DNA of 64,000 bases from Gnetum montanum. Taxonomy: Eukaryota > Streptophyta > Gnetopsida > Gnetales > Gnetaceae. Under the pieces are notes generated by a model. It was not told the DNA's origin and searched no databases. It worked only from the letters and a program-made list of their open reading frames with translations. Positions 11,890 to 23,759 of this stretch are shown here, piece after piece. Each line of letters opens with the position of its first letter. Position 1 is the first letter of the stretch. The stretch lies in contig MNCI01010443.1 in the NCBI GenBank assembly GCA_015680685.1, forward strand, positions 153,992 through 217,991, in the 5' to 3' direction. The position numbers and the translations under genes were made by a program.

Positions 11890-12513
11890 CTAGAACATGT
11901 CAGGCAATATGTTTAATGCCAAGGTGGCTAGTGCATCTGCGATGGTATTGTCATTTCTAGAGATGTGTTGCACATCGATGTTTTCAAATAGCCTCGTTAG
12001 GTGTTTCGCCAGGTTGCAGTATGGTTGTAAATGTTGGGCTTTACATGTATAGACATCTGTTACCTGGTTTGTGACCAGTTGCGAGTCTCCCTTGACCACA
12101 AGCCGTGTGATGTCTAAAGCCAATGCTATCGCGAGACCTCTAAGGAGACCTTCGTACTCTACTATATTGTTTGTACAATGAAAGTTGAAACGATAAGAAA
12201 AGGGTTGGATCTCCCCGGAGGGATAGGTGATGATGGCAGCTGCACTTCCCCCTCGAGAGGTGGATGTTCCATCAAAGTTTAGAATGGCATCGTAGTCATT
12301 GGGCACTATGTCTATTGCGCTTATATTCTCATCTGGGAATTCTGGCTCTATTATCTCTTGATCGCGCGTTGGTGACATGGCCATTTGATGTGCTATGACT
12401 TGACCTTTGACCAATGATTGCGCTATGTAGTGCAGGTCAAATTCAGCTATCATGGCTTTCCAGCGGGCTATTCGACTCGTTTCGTAGATGTTTCCTATGA
12501 TGGCCCTGAGCAC
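11890..12513 (-). pseudogene. E3 second (archaeal-type) RNase H
   Basis: A 207-residue frame with the pattern of the extra RNase H of Tat elements: first Asp in NFDGTSTSRGGSAAA, Glu in NNIVEYEGLLRGL, Asp in VVKGDSQLVTNQV, and the final Asp in NDNTIADALATLAL. Its N-terminal 60 residues are the end of the RT-linked RNase H and connector. This domain marks the element as Tat-clade (established knowledge). Intact across the domain; it ends in a stop before integrase. Confidence 0.88.
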
Positions 12514-14211
12514 ATTGTCCTTGCTAATTATGTTAACTTGGTTACGGAAGAGGTAATGTCACCATTTTCTCAAAGAAAAGACCAAAGCTAAACAGGACCT
12601 CTCCACGTCGTTATACTTTTTCTTGTGAGCGACAAATGCATGGCTTAAGTAATATACAGGGACTTTGGTTTTGTCACCTCATTTATGGCAAAGCATAAAC
12701 GTGATTGACGAATCCGAAGTAGCAAGGTAGATGTAAAATTGTTTATTTTTTTGAGGTGGATAAACCATGGGTAATCGGGCAAGTGCCATTTTAATGTTAT
12801 CGAATGCTTCTTGACACTGCGGAGTCCATTCAAAATGGACGTTCTTATGTAACAAGTGGTTCATAGGTTTTAGTTTGTCCGTCAATTTTTCTATGAAGTG
12901 CTTGATAAACTGCAATCTACCTTGTATACCTCAAAGTTTGGTAAGGTTGCCTGGTGGTTTCAGGTTCGTTATCGCCTTAACCTTATCGGGGTTTACTCGT
13001 ATCCCTGCTTCTGAGACTATAAATCCAAGCATTTTGCCTATCTTGACGCCAAAGACACATTTTTTCAAGTTGAGTCTCAATTCATACTTTAAACAACATT
13101 TTAATACCAGGTCAAAGTCTTGTATATGTTGTTATGATGTTTTGGATTTAACCACAATGTCGTCTACATAGTCGTTGAGCGAGTGTAACATGTAATCACT
13201 AAAGATGAACGTCATTGCTCTTTGATACGTGGCCCCAGCGTTCTTGAGACTGAATGGCATCATTGTGTAACAAAAGGTTCCCCATGGTGTCATAAAGGTT
13301 GTCCGAAGCTGATGCTCTGGGTTGATGCGTATTTGATTGTATCCCGAGAAGCCGTCCATAAAGGATAATAATGTGTGCCCAGCAGTTGAGTCAACAAGTT
13401 GATCGATGCTAGGTAGAGGAAAATCATCTTTTATGGTTGCAACATTTAAATCCCGGAAGTCAATGCATAGGCGAATGCTTCCGTTCTTCTTCAGAACAAT
13501 GACCATGTTGGATACCCATTCGGCGTAATCAACAGCTCGAATGAAGCCAACCTGATAAAGCTTGGTGATCTCATTACAAACTGCCAATGCCACCTCGGGT
13601 TTAACCTTTCGTGCCTTTTGTTTTACCGGTCTCAATTTTGGTTCAAGGATAATGTTATGCTGGACAATTCGGGGATCTAGTTCGGGCATGTCCGTATAAG
13701 ACCAAGCGAATGCTTTCATATTTTCCCTAAGCATGTCTTCAATGTTTTTGTCTAGGTACAGTTTTAGTAATGCGCTTAATTTTAGTATTTTAATTTCCCC
13801 ATTGGGCATGGTTATGGGGGTTTCGGTCAACGGGTCTTCAGTGATATTTTTGGCTTCTATGTCGAGGGATTTTGTCATGCCTTTGTAGTTGTCTATTATT
13901 TTCTGTGTTGAGGTGTTGACTACGTCATCTGTTGCTGAACTTAAGTGGATGAGATTTATGTTGGTGTCCCTTGCAATTTCACCGTATGGTCCATCAATAA
14001 TTAATGGTTCGGTTAAGTGCTGGTAATCCATTAGGCTTGCTCCTGCCAATAAACGGAGAGCTGAATGAGCTAATGGGTATCGTTCTATGTTCTTTGGTAA
14101 TTTTAGATATGTGTACATGCATGATGGTGGATTATCGTCACATCGGGACGTGTGGCAGTTTAAGGCCGTACCGGGCCACAGGTGGGTTTGAAAATGGCAA
14201 TTTAAGGGCAT
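12514..14211 (-). pseudogene. E3 reverse transcriptase and RNase H
   Basis: The 359-residue frame 14211-13132 carries RT motifs in order: WVSNMVIVLKKNGSIRLCIDF, DLNVATIKDDFPLPSIDQLV, SFMDGFSGYNQI, PWGTFCYTMMPFSLKNAGATY and the catalytic YVDDIV. A frame break follows. RT continues to an RNase H segment (FEWTPQCQEAFDNIKMALAR at 12915-12679) and on towards the second RNase H. The first ~30 residues of the long frame are translated repeat sequence (14140-14240), so the true pol start or splice acceptor is probably near 14100. Function: copying element RNA into DNA; now broken by a shift and stops after YVDD. Confidence 0.9.
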
Positions 14212-14245
14212 ATAGGGCCGTAATGGCAGTTTACACTAGAATGTT
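14140..14245. repeat. Short GGCAGTTTAAGGCCG repeat block, E3
   Basis: Three to four units (CAGTTTAAGGCCGTACCGGGCC, CAATTTAAGGGCATATAGGGCC, CAGTTTACAC) at the N-terminal side of RT. Same unit type as the blocks at 19394-19680, 39472-39845, 51276-52305 and 57335-57960. Confidence 0.75.
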
Positions 14246-14365
14246 CGACGTAAACGTATGAAATGGGGTCCACGGGGGAACCAGGATGTAGTAATTTCTA
14301 TTTTTTTATATTTTTTATTATTTTTCTAGGCAAATTTTAGCGAAAAATAAGTAAAAAGGCACAAA

Positions 14366-14470
14366 ATGGCAAAAAGGAGCAACGACGACGTAAGCGGCGA
14401 TGGCAGCGATAACGAAGCACTAGATAAAGGGGGGGTTTCATTTGTTTTTCATCCGTTTGCAGGAGCGTAG
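14366..14470 (+). CDS. Candidate first exon of the E3 antisense gene
   Basis: A small frame of 34 residues (MAKRSNDDVSGDGSDNEALD, then a short hydrophobic end) at the place where E5 has its first, basic exon. A donor-like GTAAGC lies inside it at 14390, but its phase does not fit the next exon at 15519, so the true exon limits are unclear. No convincing TATA box was seen, only AT-rich sequence at 14296-14330. Confidence 0.25.
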   Translation: MAKRSNDDVSGDGSDNEALDKGGVSFVFHPFAGA

Positions 14471-15435
14471 ACGACCCAACGTAAAATTCGAGCGTGAGCG
14501 TAAACCATCAAACCTAGCGTAGATGCCAACTAAACCCTAGCGTAGACGCCAAGTGTAGAAGGTCGAGCGTAGGCGTACAGAGTTTCAACTCTTAGCGTAA
14601 GCTATCAATCCCAGCGTAGCCTCTGAGATGGGCAAGGGCAAGGAGGTGGAAGGGTAGGGGAGGAAGAGTCCTGACTTGACCTTCTCCGAGGAGAGCGAAG
14701 CCATGTTGCAGTGCCTGCCCCAGCCAAGGATTCCATCATGGCCTGGAACATCACACAGGTAGGCTCTGATCCTGTCTTTGTTAGTTATTTGTGCCTGTAC
14801 GTGCTTCGTAGCATAGACAGTCTCATAGGGGTTTTCGACGTATACACCGAGCATAAATTCGTAGCATAGAGACATCGGCGTATACGTCGAGCATAAATTT
14901 ACAACGTAAGGTTAGGTTAGCGTCAACTATCCTAGCGTAATCTATCTTCAGCGCACAGCGTAATCACTTTTTCTCGCTGAAGGCTATATGGTGTAAGAAG
15001 TTTTCTATGCATGAAGTTCTGTTTTGTCAGCGTAAGCTTTCTGTTTCATCAGCATAGATGATCTACGCTGTGCCGGCGTATACGCTAAGGGTTTCTTCGA
15101 CATATACGGTGAGCGTAAATATGATGCAGCGTAGACTTGTTTTTCATGTTTCCGACGTAAACTATTTGCTCAGTGTATAGAGTAGACTATTTACGTTGGC
15201 CACTTCTGTGGCGTATACGTTGAGGGTTTCCTTAGCTTATACGTTGAGCGTAAGAGGTTTGGGCATCAGCATAAATAGTTAATTGTTAGCGTATACGGTG
15301 GGTCAGGCAGCGTATGCGCCGGGCATGAATAGATTTTGATAGTGTATACGCTAGGTTTAGCAGCGTATACGTTGGGTGTAAACAAATTTTGACAGCGTCT
15401 ACGCTAGGTTTTAACAGCGTATAATAGTTAGAAAA
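14460..15435. repeat. CGTA-motif repeat field upstream of the E3 antisense gene
   Basis: Many copies of GCGTATACGC, GAGCGTAAA, AGCGTAGAC and decay forms. These are the same words that fill the E3 LTRs and leader. The field lies directly before the first recognised exon (15519) of the plus-strand gene and may be its promoter or first intron. Confidence 0.8.
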
Positions 15436-15518
15436 TTTTTCTAAGTGTTAGTCTACAATGTGAACCTTGGTTTTTCACGTTGTTTTGGTGCATGGCTGAT
15501 TTTTCGTTGGTACTCTAG

Positions 15519-18500
15519 TTGTTTGCAAGGACACCAAGCCTTTTCTTCTCGTGGTTGAGCTTGTTGGGGTGCTAACATGGTTTGGCCCCATGGAGGCAAA
15601 TGAGCCTACCCTGAACCTAACCATGGAACACAACAGGGTTTGGTTCAGAGTAGGTGCATCTAAATTCTTGTCCTTCATACTGGACAATTTTGAAGTAGTT
15701 ATCTGGTCACACATGAATGAACTGGTGGCACGGAGCATACTTGAGGCGATGTTGCCAGGAGCCATGGAGGGTGTCGTTGTCTTCATGGAAGACATCAACG
15801 AGGGGCAGTTTATGAATGAGGACGGTTCTTCCCACAGGCCTAAGTCCACACGCCCGTTAGCGCGCATGTGGGCCCGATTGCCACGAGGGTAGGACTACCT
15901 TGATAATACTTTATTTTTAGCCACGCATGCGCATACATTATTCCAGAACCCTCCCGGCACAGTGTACCGAGTGGGCAGGTAGGACCGTTCAAGTTTATTG
16001 CTTCTTTTCGTCGTTTGGCATTTGCCTCATTTTTGACATCCGCTCGTTTGTAGGCCAAAAGTTAATGCAGATGGAATATGTGTCGAAGATGATGGGCTTG
16101 CCTTAACTCGTACCACTCTAGAGGCATTTATGGCGGGTCCTACCCTTCGTAAAACTGTATTAGGTCTAATGAAGGGGGATATCATCTATTTTCACCAATG
16201 ATTCTTTAGAGCGTTGGCGCTTTGCCAAGCCCATGGATGGCTGGATAAAGATTGGTTGGACCAGGGGCCAGTTTTCCCTAGTGACTCTGGTCTAGGCAGC
16301 ACATCCAAATCTACTACGGGAGGTGAGTGACAATGTCTTTTGGATGTGCTAATGTGTTTTAACTACCGAGGGTTATACTGATACGACAATCTTATATTGC
16401 GTTTGTAGTTGATGCACCTCTTGGTAGGGATCCTATCACAACCGGGCGAACTGAGACAACACTGTTAATGAAGTCTGGGGAGGTGACTAAAGCTCAAAAA
16501 TGGTTACGCAACCATGCTTCGTCATCTATTGTTCATTGCTTAGACAATGTTGGCCTTATGGAGCTCTTCATGATCCCAAGTCTTGATGTATCAATAGGGG
16601 AAATGATTGGGATTGTGGATTCTTTTAATGAGCTTGTCTCCTACTACAACACCAGGATTAAGGGTGTTAAGGTGGTTTTCCATCTGTCACTTGAGTTTTT
16701 CTCAAACTTATTCTGGGTACCGGTAGATGGCATAAGTGTAGTCTTAGACAGAGCTCATAAAGAGCTCCATACGGTGCGCGAGTTGGAGGACTAGTTGGGC
16801 CTAGCCAAGGGTGCCAAGGGGTTCCCGATGTAGGGGAAAGCAAAGGTGGAGGAGGTAAATGAACTGTAACCCCTATTTAGGGCCCAGGTATTCCCCAAAA
16901 CCCTTTCTCAGGTACAGAGCCTTGAGGTTGAGGCTGTGCGCGTTATGCGGACTATCCTAGAAATTGGCATGCGCTATAACTGGGCTGAATTTCTGTTGTC
17001 GGGCATGCACAAGGAGATAGTGCGATTGTGCTCGAATGTCGAGGTGCAATCCTACTTCACCTTCACCTTCTTCGCTGGTTACCTTTGTCGCTTTGCCGAG
17101 TTTTTGGTAGTCCGCGCGGGTAACAAGTTTGTTCTACAGGATCGGGGTCAACTATCCCACCCGTGGATCAACCACTTATTCGAGACAGCTAAGTCCTAGG
17201 ATGCGCCTAAAGGCATCGACGAGTCTGTGTCTATTACAATCGGGGGATCGTCGGGTACCTCCATTCATACTCACGATAGTCAGGGGTTAGAGCCGGATGA
17301 TGTACCCCTCACTGCAAGAAGAGCTGAGCGGGTGATCAAAGAAACCATGGGCTAGGCCAAAACAAAGCTAAAGAGACATGAACGCGCAACTGAGGAAGCT
17401 TCTGATGTGAGGGAGCCACGAGTGAAGCGCATAAGATTCAAGATGCCCGGTATGTAGACTTTTGCTAGCTTATTGTTTTATTGTTTTTGTTTTGTCCATA
17501 GTTTTTCATTTCAATCGCTTACATATCGTTGACGTCTTTGGCTCGATTCGAGAAGTGAGGAAGCAGGTGCTGGAAACCATTACAGAGGAGGAGGAAATGA
17601 ACACGGAGAAGAATAATGAAGGGGAAAATATGGATAAGGATCAGGGAGGAGGAATGGAGGAATTAAAGGAGAACACCACAGAAACTGAGCTGTTAGATGA
17701 CCAGGGTGGTGTCGAACAAATGTTCCGCAGTTTTCTTTAGGGGAATCTGGATTTAGGCGATCCTCCAAAAGGTGACGAGGAGTATGGTATGTTTTCCTTT
17801 TATCTTATTTCAACTTGTCCTGTTAGTTGTCATGTCTATGGTATTTTATTTTCATGTTTTCATTTTTCAGACGAAGGCAGTGAGACCAGGACGGTGCGCT
17901 TGGATGTACCTATGAAGCCGGTTCCCCTTGAGAGGACCGCTGAGGTTAGTTCCTGCACCCGTGAGCCATTTACTTGGTCTGAAATGCTAAGTAAGATGGA
18001 TTTTGTGGCCGGAATCGTGAAAGAAGTTATCGAATGAATTCAGGAGGTCAACCCCGAAATAGGTATAATGTTTTTAAATGGCTTATCGTTTTAGTGTGTC
18101 ACACCCTATTTTTATTGTCTTAATGTTTGATCCTTTTGTATGCATAGGTGTCAAGTTGAGGTGGGATCCCTCCGAGGTAATTAGCATCGAAAGTTTGCCT
18201 ACACTACCCCCGGAAGTGGAATAGGTACTAAGGCCGATTTATGATGAGGTGGCGGAAAGCCTTGTCCATAACGCCAAGCCGGTGTGGACCTGTAGGTGAT
18301 CCATCGAAAAACTATGGTTGCAGATCCAGACAAAGGAGAAGGAATTCTCCGAGCTATCAGTCAAACGCGACGACCTCAAAGCTCGTTATGAATTCGCTTC
18401 AGCCCGATTGACAGGTGATAGTTCTTGGTGAACGTCTAAGATTACGTACAATAGATATTGGAACTTGTTAAATCGTCATGCGTCACTAACTTGGGGGTTC

Positions 18501-19132
18501 GCGGAGCGTAAAGCCCAGATAGACCTATTGAATTTGAAGTGCCAGGATTGGAAGGCATTGGCCTCCAAGGTGCGTAAGTGGGGCCAAGATGAAAAGAATC
18601 ATAAGCACCACTATAAGAAATCCTTAAAATAAGTTTCTATAGAGAAATGGCAACTTGAGATGTTCGTAGAGGGTTTGGGCTTACGTTCTGCATTCGATAC
18701 TTTTGCGGAGAACACCATAGTTGAGATGGAATCTCCTAAGAGGGTTATCACCACTGCTTTTGGGGAAGTTACTGTGGGTGAATTTCCTCTGAGACGTCCT
18801 GTCTAGTCGGCTGTTGACAAGGGGAAGACATTGGTAGATGTTGACCTAGGCCTCGGTGAAACAGATTGGGCTAGTGTTTCGGAGGAGGAAATCCTTTGTC
18901 GATTGGAGTTCAGTTTGGGGAGATCTCCTATGGTAAGTATTTTGTCATTGTGAAACTAATTTGCTAAAGGATGTTTGAAATTTTGACGCTCTCTTATTCT
19001 TATATTGGTTGTCTCATTTTGTATTTTCAGGGTGAAGGCGGCGATGATGCTCAAGAAGCTGGCCCTAGCAGAGCAGGGGCCGTTGACACCAGTGGATCTA
19101 AAGGGGACGATCCTCCCATCCCAGATGCCTAG
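15519..19132 (+). pseudogene. E3 antisense multi-exon gene (FCP1/NIF-like N-terminus)
   Basis: Runs opposite to gag-pol. Exons inferred from GT-AG sites and alignment with E4/E5: 15519-15978, 16054-16322, 16409-17449, about 17551-17786, 17871-18062, 18148-18932, 19031-19132. Exon 1 matches the FCP1/NIF HAD-phosphatase plan: KPFLLVVELVGVLTW for the DxDG strand, FRVGASKFLSFILDNFEVVI then WSHM, LARMW, and DNTLFLATHAHTLF with QNPPGT for the NTLLIDDSPYK segment. The catalytic aspartates are replaced (ELVG, AT). The middle exon (QKWLRNHA to VRELED and beyond) is a conserved domain I do not recognise. A charged, helix-rich part follows (SIEKLWLQIQTKEKEFSELS), and the last exon is acidic (GEGGDDAQEAGPS, ending PPIPDA). 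In-frame stops (15890, about 16792, others) show decay. Its 3' end faces the protease stop at 19683. Confidence 0.75.
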
Positions 19133-19393
19133 TTTTTTTTGTTTTTTTAGTTTTGTCTTTGGAACTATGTTGACTGAAATTGATACAGGAGTTGTAACTT
19201 GAAAACTTTGAGATAAATGGAAACGGTTGACAATTATAATTGTATAGCATTGCATGTAAAAATTTTTTTTTGTTGGTTTTAAGTTTGATTGCACACATGA
19301 CACTGTAATGTAAAATATTTTGGTTTATATTTTTTATTTGTTCTAAGTGTAATATGCAGATGTAATTACAAGAGAAGAAACGAAGCACAAGTG

Positions 19394-19680
19394 TGTGATC
19401 TAGTTTAAGGCCATTTCGGGCCTCTACGCATAGTTTAAGGCCATTTCGGGCCTCATCGTAAACAAGTAGTGTTTCGTATAACGTGGATGGGTTTCTTGGT
19501 TGACCGACCATTTCTGATCGTGGCTAGTTTTACGTCATTGTAGATATGATAGTTTAATGTCTTTTCGGACAGGGAGTGTACTTTAATTTTTTTTGTTTTT
19601 ATGTTGTTTTTTTTGAGTTGTTGTAGTTTAACATCATTTCGGACATGCTATAGTTTAACGTCGTTTCAGACTAGGGATGG
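19394..19680. repeat. Tandem TAGTTTAAGGCCATTTCGGGCC repeat, E3
   Basis: Two clear units near 19400-19455 and four more diverged ones (TAGTTTAATGTCTTTTCGGAC and similar) to 19680. The block lies exactly between the stop of the antisense gene (19132) and the protease stop (19683). Confidence 0.8.
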
Positions 19681-19682
19681 TA

Positions 19683-20618
19683 TTATTTTAGGAATTTTTT
19701 CATTTTCTTCTTTTTAATGTTAGGCGATGTGTCAACGGGTATGATTTTGTATTCAACGTTCCCTTCTCTGATTACGTTAAACGGTAATTCAGCCCAAGGG
19801 ACGTTTGATGGAATGGCTTCTGTGTTAGTGTTTTCTCGTGTTTCGGAATTTGTTATAAGTTTTGTGTTATTTTCTACTTGAGATGGTGTATGTACAATGT
19901 CAGGTGCAGGCATTTCTCTTTTAGGTGGATTTCGATTACTGCTTACTGGTTGTTTTTTGTTTACGTCGTTTCGACTAGGCTTTTCAAGTTCAACCTCTGA
20001 GCCATGGTCCATGTCCATGTGTGATGAAACAATAGGTGTAGCTGCTTCCCCATGTATGATGATTTCACTGCCCTCATAAGGTAGGTGAATTTCTTGATGT
20101 ATAGGGGAGGAGACCACTTTGAGTTGGGCCAACCAGGGTCTTCCTAATATTATGTTGAACCCCGGCATTTCGTCAACCACAACGAAGTTGGTGGACATGG
20201 GAAACTGGTCCCCTACTATGAAGTCTAAGGTTATTATGCCTTTGACCATCACGCGTGACCCACTGAATGATTTTAAACATGTAGTCGCAGTCGGTTTGAT
20301 TGACTCTGCTAGCCCTAGTTGTTTAACGATGGGGTATGGTACCACGTTCGTAGCAGCTCCATCGTCTACATGGACCCTATGTATCTTGAACTGGTTCATG
20401 CGTATCGTTATGAACATGGGGGCTATTGTCACCTCCCCTATTTTCTTATCCATTTTAATGTTATCATTATGGAAGCTTAGTGATTTGGACATTGACCCTT
20501 GGGGCGAGTACATTACCGCATGAATGGATGGTTCATTTGGAGGTAAGTTCTCGCTTACTAAGATCAACATTAACATGCGTACTAAGGCTTCACGATGTGT
20601 TTGGGATGTAAGAATCAA
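19683..20618 (-). pseudogene. E3 protease region
   Basis: A 311-residue frame with retropepsin features: active-site strand VHVDDGAATNVVPYPIV (the usual D-S/T-G appears as D-D-G), then MVKGIITLDFIVGDQFPMS and the C-terminal IILGRPWLAQL. A long polar tail ends KKKKMKKFLK at 19683. Related frames in E4 (40744-39960) and E5 (59195-58161) align throughout, including SPIHQEIHLPY. It would cleave the gag-pol polyprotein. This is the longest intact gag-protease segment; RT does not follow directly but about 5.5 kb further on, past the antisense gene. Confidence 0.85.
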
Positions 20619-20666
20619 GTCATACAGGCTTAGCGAAGTGTTCTTCTGCTTGAGTTCTTGTGTGAC

Positions 20667-21044
20667 TTATGTCAAAGCCGTTGCCAAATCTCTATTGTTG
20701 GGGGTGTTTGTGTCAGTGGTGACTGGGTCCATTGGACCTAATAGTTTTATTTCATGCTGTTTTGATCCATCGTTCTTGCTCGGAGCCGTCGTTTCCAACG
20801 TAGCATGTTTTTTGGAGGGTTCACCCTCATCGCCTGCATTTGGTTGACTGTTGGGTTGTGTCATGGGTATGGCGTTAAGTGGAGTGGGTTTAGGGGGCCC
20901 TAAAGCTAACCGTTGGTGCTCCTTCTCCAAGCGTTCATGCGTAAGCCTATCTACTAAGCGTTCTCGCATGTGGTGTGGAGGTGGAGCTGGTCTTGGAGCT
21001 TCAAGTTGCCCTGGGATTCGCACCACATATGGAGCCGAGCGGGG
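20667..21044 (-). pseudogene. E3 gag-protease linker
   Basis: A 119-residue frame, proline-rich (RPAPPPHHMRERLVDRLTHE) and polar, joining the zinc-finger end of gag to the protease after an in-frame stop. E5 has the homologous linker followed by LSLHDLIMTS at the protease start (E3: a stop, then the homologous text around 20618). Confidence 0.6.
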
Positions 21045-23753
21045 TTACGGGTGGACAGTTGGATGTGGTTGGACAGAAGATTGGCTGGACACCTTGATGA
21101 CGTAGGGACTAGGTTTACCTTGCATGTGTGAGGTGGAGGCTTGGACTTCTACTGTTGCAACTGCGGGTGGCACTCGAACTATGAAAGGGGCAGGCCGAGT
21201 AGGAGGGATTGATAGGTTCGGGGTGGTGCCAGCGGGAGGTATGCGTACTACGTAAGGTTTTTGCATAGTGGATGATGGGTGAGGAATGGATGCGGATGGA
21301 GTAGGAGGAACATGTACTACAAACGGTTTGTTAGGTACTTGTTGTTTATACTCGGGGTAGACGGTGTTGATGTTGGGTGTCTCGGGTTCATCATCAAGGT
21401 AGATTGTATTGATAACGTACAACACCTCTTTGGTGTTCAGAGGGTCTTTATACACCTCCATAGCCTGATTCTGAGGTTGGACCGAGTTGGCCTCATCAAA
21501 GGTGATTTGGCCTTCGTCGATCATCCACTGTATGTCCTACTTCAGTGTAAAATAGTAATTCGTGTCATGCCCATTGCATTGATGATAATCACAGAAGTGA
21601 TTCATTCTAAAACCTTTGGGCACTGGAGGCTCATCCGGCGTTGCTAGGCTTGGGTTCTGAATGAGTTGACAGAACCGATCATGTCTCTGGATGGCCGCAG
21701 GGGATAACTATTTATGTTTCATTAACCCAGCTTTCAGGAGTTAATCGAAGAGCTGGGATGACTTCATTAACAGAGGCGTATATTGAGAGGGTTCTTTCCT
21801 CTCGAAATTTCATGTACAATTTGTTGTTGGGTTCTGCGATGATGATGATTCCAGTGCGGTTGTGGGAATAGGTTTATTATAGTTAGTAGAGGGTGGATTA
21901 TTTTGGTGTGCCATGTTTGCTTGTTGTGCTCCTGCTATTGCTGCTATAGTTGTTTTAGCCTTCTCTTTATCTTTTTTAGTGTGTTGATTTTTAAAGGCTA
22001 AGTATGCAGGGTCGTGGCTGTTTTGAGCCGCCTCTTCTATGTTTTTGATCTATACAAAAGCTTGGTTAAGGTTACGCGTGTTAAGATAATACAACTTGGA
22101 TTTAAAAAAGTCATTAACATCCCCTTTTAAAATAGTAAGCAAGTATGTTTGGGAGATTGGCTCATGTAGCTCGTTGAGAGCAGCGCTCCACCTCTGAATG
22201 AATTTCTGCACAGGTTCGAGCAGCGCTTGCTTAACCTATATAAGGCTGTCCAATGTCGCCTCAGGTTTCAAGTTATATTTGAACCTAATCATGAACTGAT
22301 GTAACAACTCTTCCAAGGAGAATATAGAGTTCCTCGGCAAGGCCTGGTACCAATCGAGTGCTCTCCCGGCAAGGGACATAGGGAACACTCGCAAAATGGC
22401 ATGGGGCCCTGCCTGGAGTAACACGCATTCTAAACTAAACGTTATGAGGTGTGCATTGGGGTCCATCTCCCCATTATACTTAGTTAGTGTTGGTAATGAT
22501 ATGCCTTTGGGCAAGGTTAGAGGCAAGACGGAAGGGCTGATGGGGTCATCGTGGTAGAAATCCACTACCTTCAGCTCTTTGTCGGCAGCCGTTTTGAGAC
22601 GCTTTACCTCGTCAGTAAGTCCTTGCATTAATTTTTTAGCGTCTACCCAGTCTTGGGCACTCAGTGACATGGCATCTTGAGGTTGTGGTATATTGTACAA
22701 GTTAGAGTGTTGGATGGTAGGTTGAAAGGCTGAAAGTTGTGCGGTTAGTTGCTATGTTTGTGGGATGTTTATAGCGTGTAGCACAAGGGGCAGCACATTG
22801 TAGGTGAGGGGTTGTTATTGCTGCGGTTGTAACTGTACTTGGGGAATGATGGCTAGTGGAATCATATGGGGTGGCACGTGGTGGTGAGAGGTTTGATGTG
22901 ATGGCATACCCATTGTCGCCCAATGAGCAGTCACGTTTTGTGTAGGAACCCCCTGTTGGATTACAACGGTGGAAGGGGCCCCGTGCGTTTGGATGTGGGG
23001 GATGTAGTGGGCAAACGTGGATGCTGGTATCACATGTGGCATCCCTATCACTCGAGGCAAGAAGGTGGTTCCCATGTTACTGTGTGGGGGTGCTTGCAAG
23101 GATGGGCCTGCTGCTGCAGTGGGGATGATAGCGAGAGGGAGCGTGCTAAATTGCGAGTCAGTCGGAGGAGGAACATGAGCAAATGAGGATGTTTCTAGTA
23201 GAGGCATTTGTGCGTGGGTGAGCCTGAGGGGCTAGAGGGGCATGACCTCCCCTATGCCTGGATGAAACATGGGGTTGATGTGTGTTTGTGGGTTGAGGGT
23301 GTGATAGGAGTCTTCGTGTTCGGATTGGGTAGCGAACTTGTCCTCCTCTTTCGGTTGGAAATCCACTGTAGGCTGATCCAACGACTGGCTCCTTTGCAGG
23401 AGGAGTCATGTGAAGAGCTCTGAGTACTGTTCTAGCACAGGGATTATATCATACAGGGAAGGGATGAACTCACGTCCCCCCCTGTAGAAGAGTTCATACT
23501 GCCTCTTTCCCTCCATTTCGGCTCGATCTACTGCCAGACCAGCTTGTATCTTCACACATATGAAGTTGTACTAGTCCTGGGTTATAATGTTAGAGGTTGG
23601 GTTCCTCCCTTGCAACCTTAGGGACCGGCGGGGCCTCGCTGTGGGTTGCGCCGTGGGCTGGTGGACGGCCATGGTGCCCACAACGTTGGTGACTTGAGCG
23701 GTTGCGACGATGGTGTTTACGGGGTTCATGATGACCTATTGAGGGTATGACAT
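21045..23753 (-). pseudogene. E3 gag
   Basis: The start at 23753 (MSYPQ) aligns with gag starts of E4 (43713) and E5 (61859). The N-terminal domain (GREFIPSLYDIIPVLEQ matches GKEFVPTPSISLPLTQE in E4) leads into a long Pro/His/Thr-rich linker. The capsid domain (22700-22236 and on) has LPTLTKYNGEMDPNAHLITF, VFPMSLAGRALDWYQALP and LEELLHQFMIRFK. A zinc-knuckle-like CDYHQCNGHDTNYY stretch follows near 21600, then YKDPLNTKEVLYVINTIYLD. It is broken by several stops. It formed the particle shell that packages element RNA. Confidence 0.8.
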
Positions 23754-23759
23754 GGTGTA

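Noticed and set aside
14004-14261. Plus-strand ORF of 85 codons over the RT start
   Set aside because: Shadow of the minus-strand RT frame and the repeat block; no domain.
20119-20523. Plus-strand ORF of 134 codons
   Set aside because: Exactly overlaps the protease on the other strand, and homologous positions in E4 and E5 do not preserve it.
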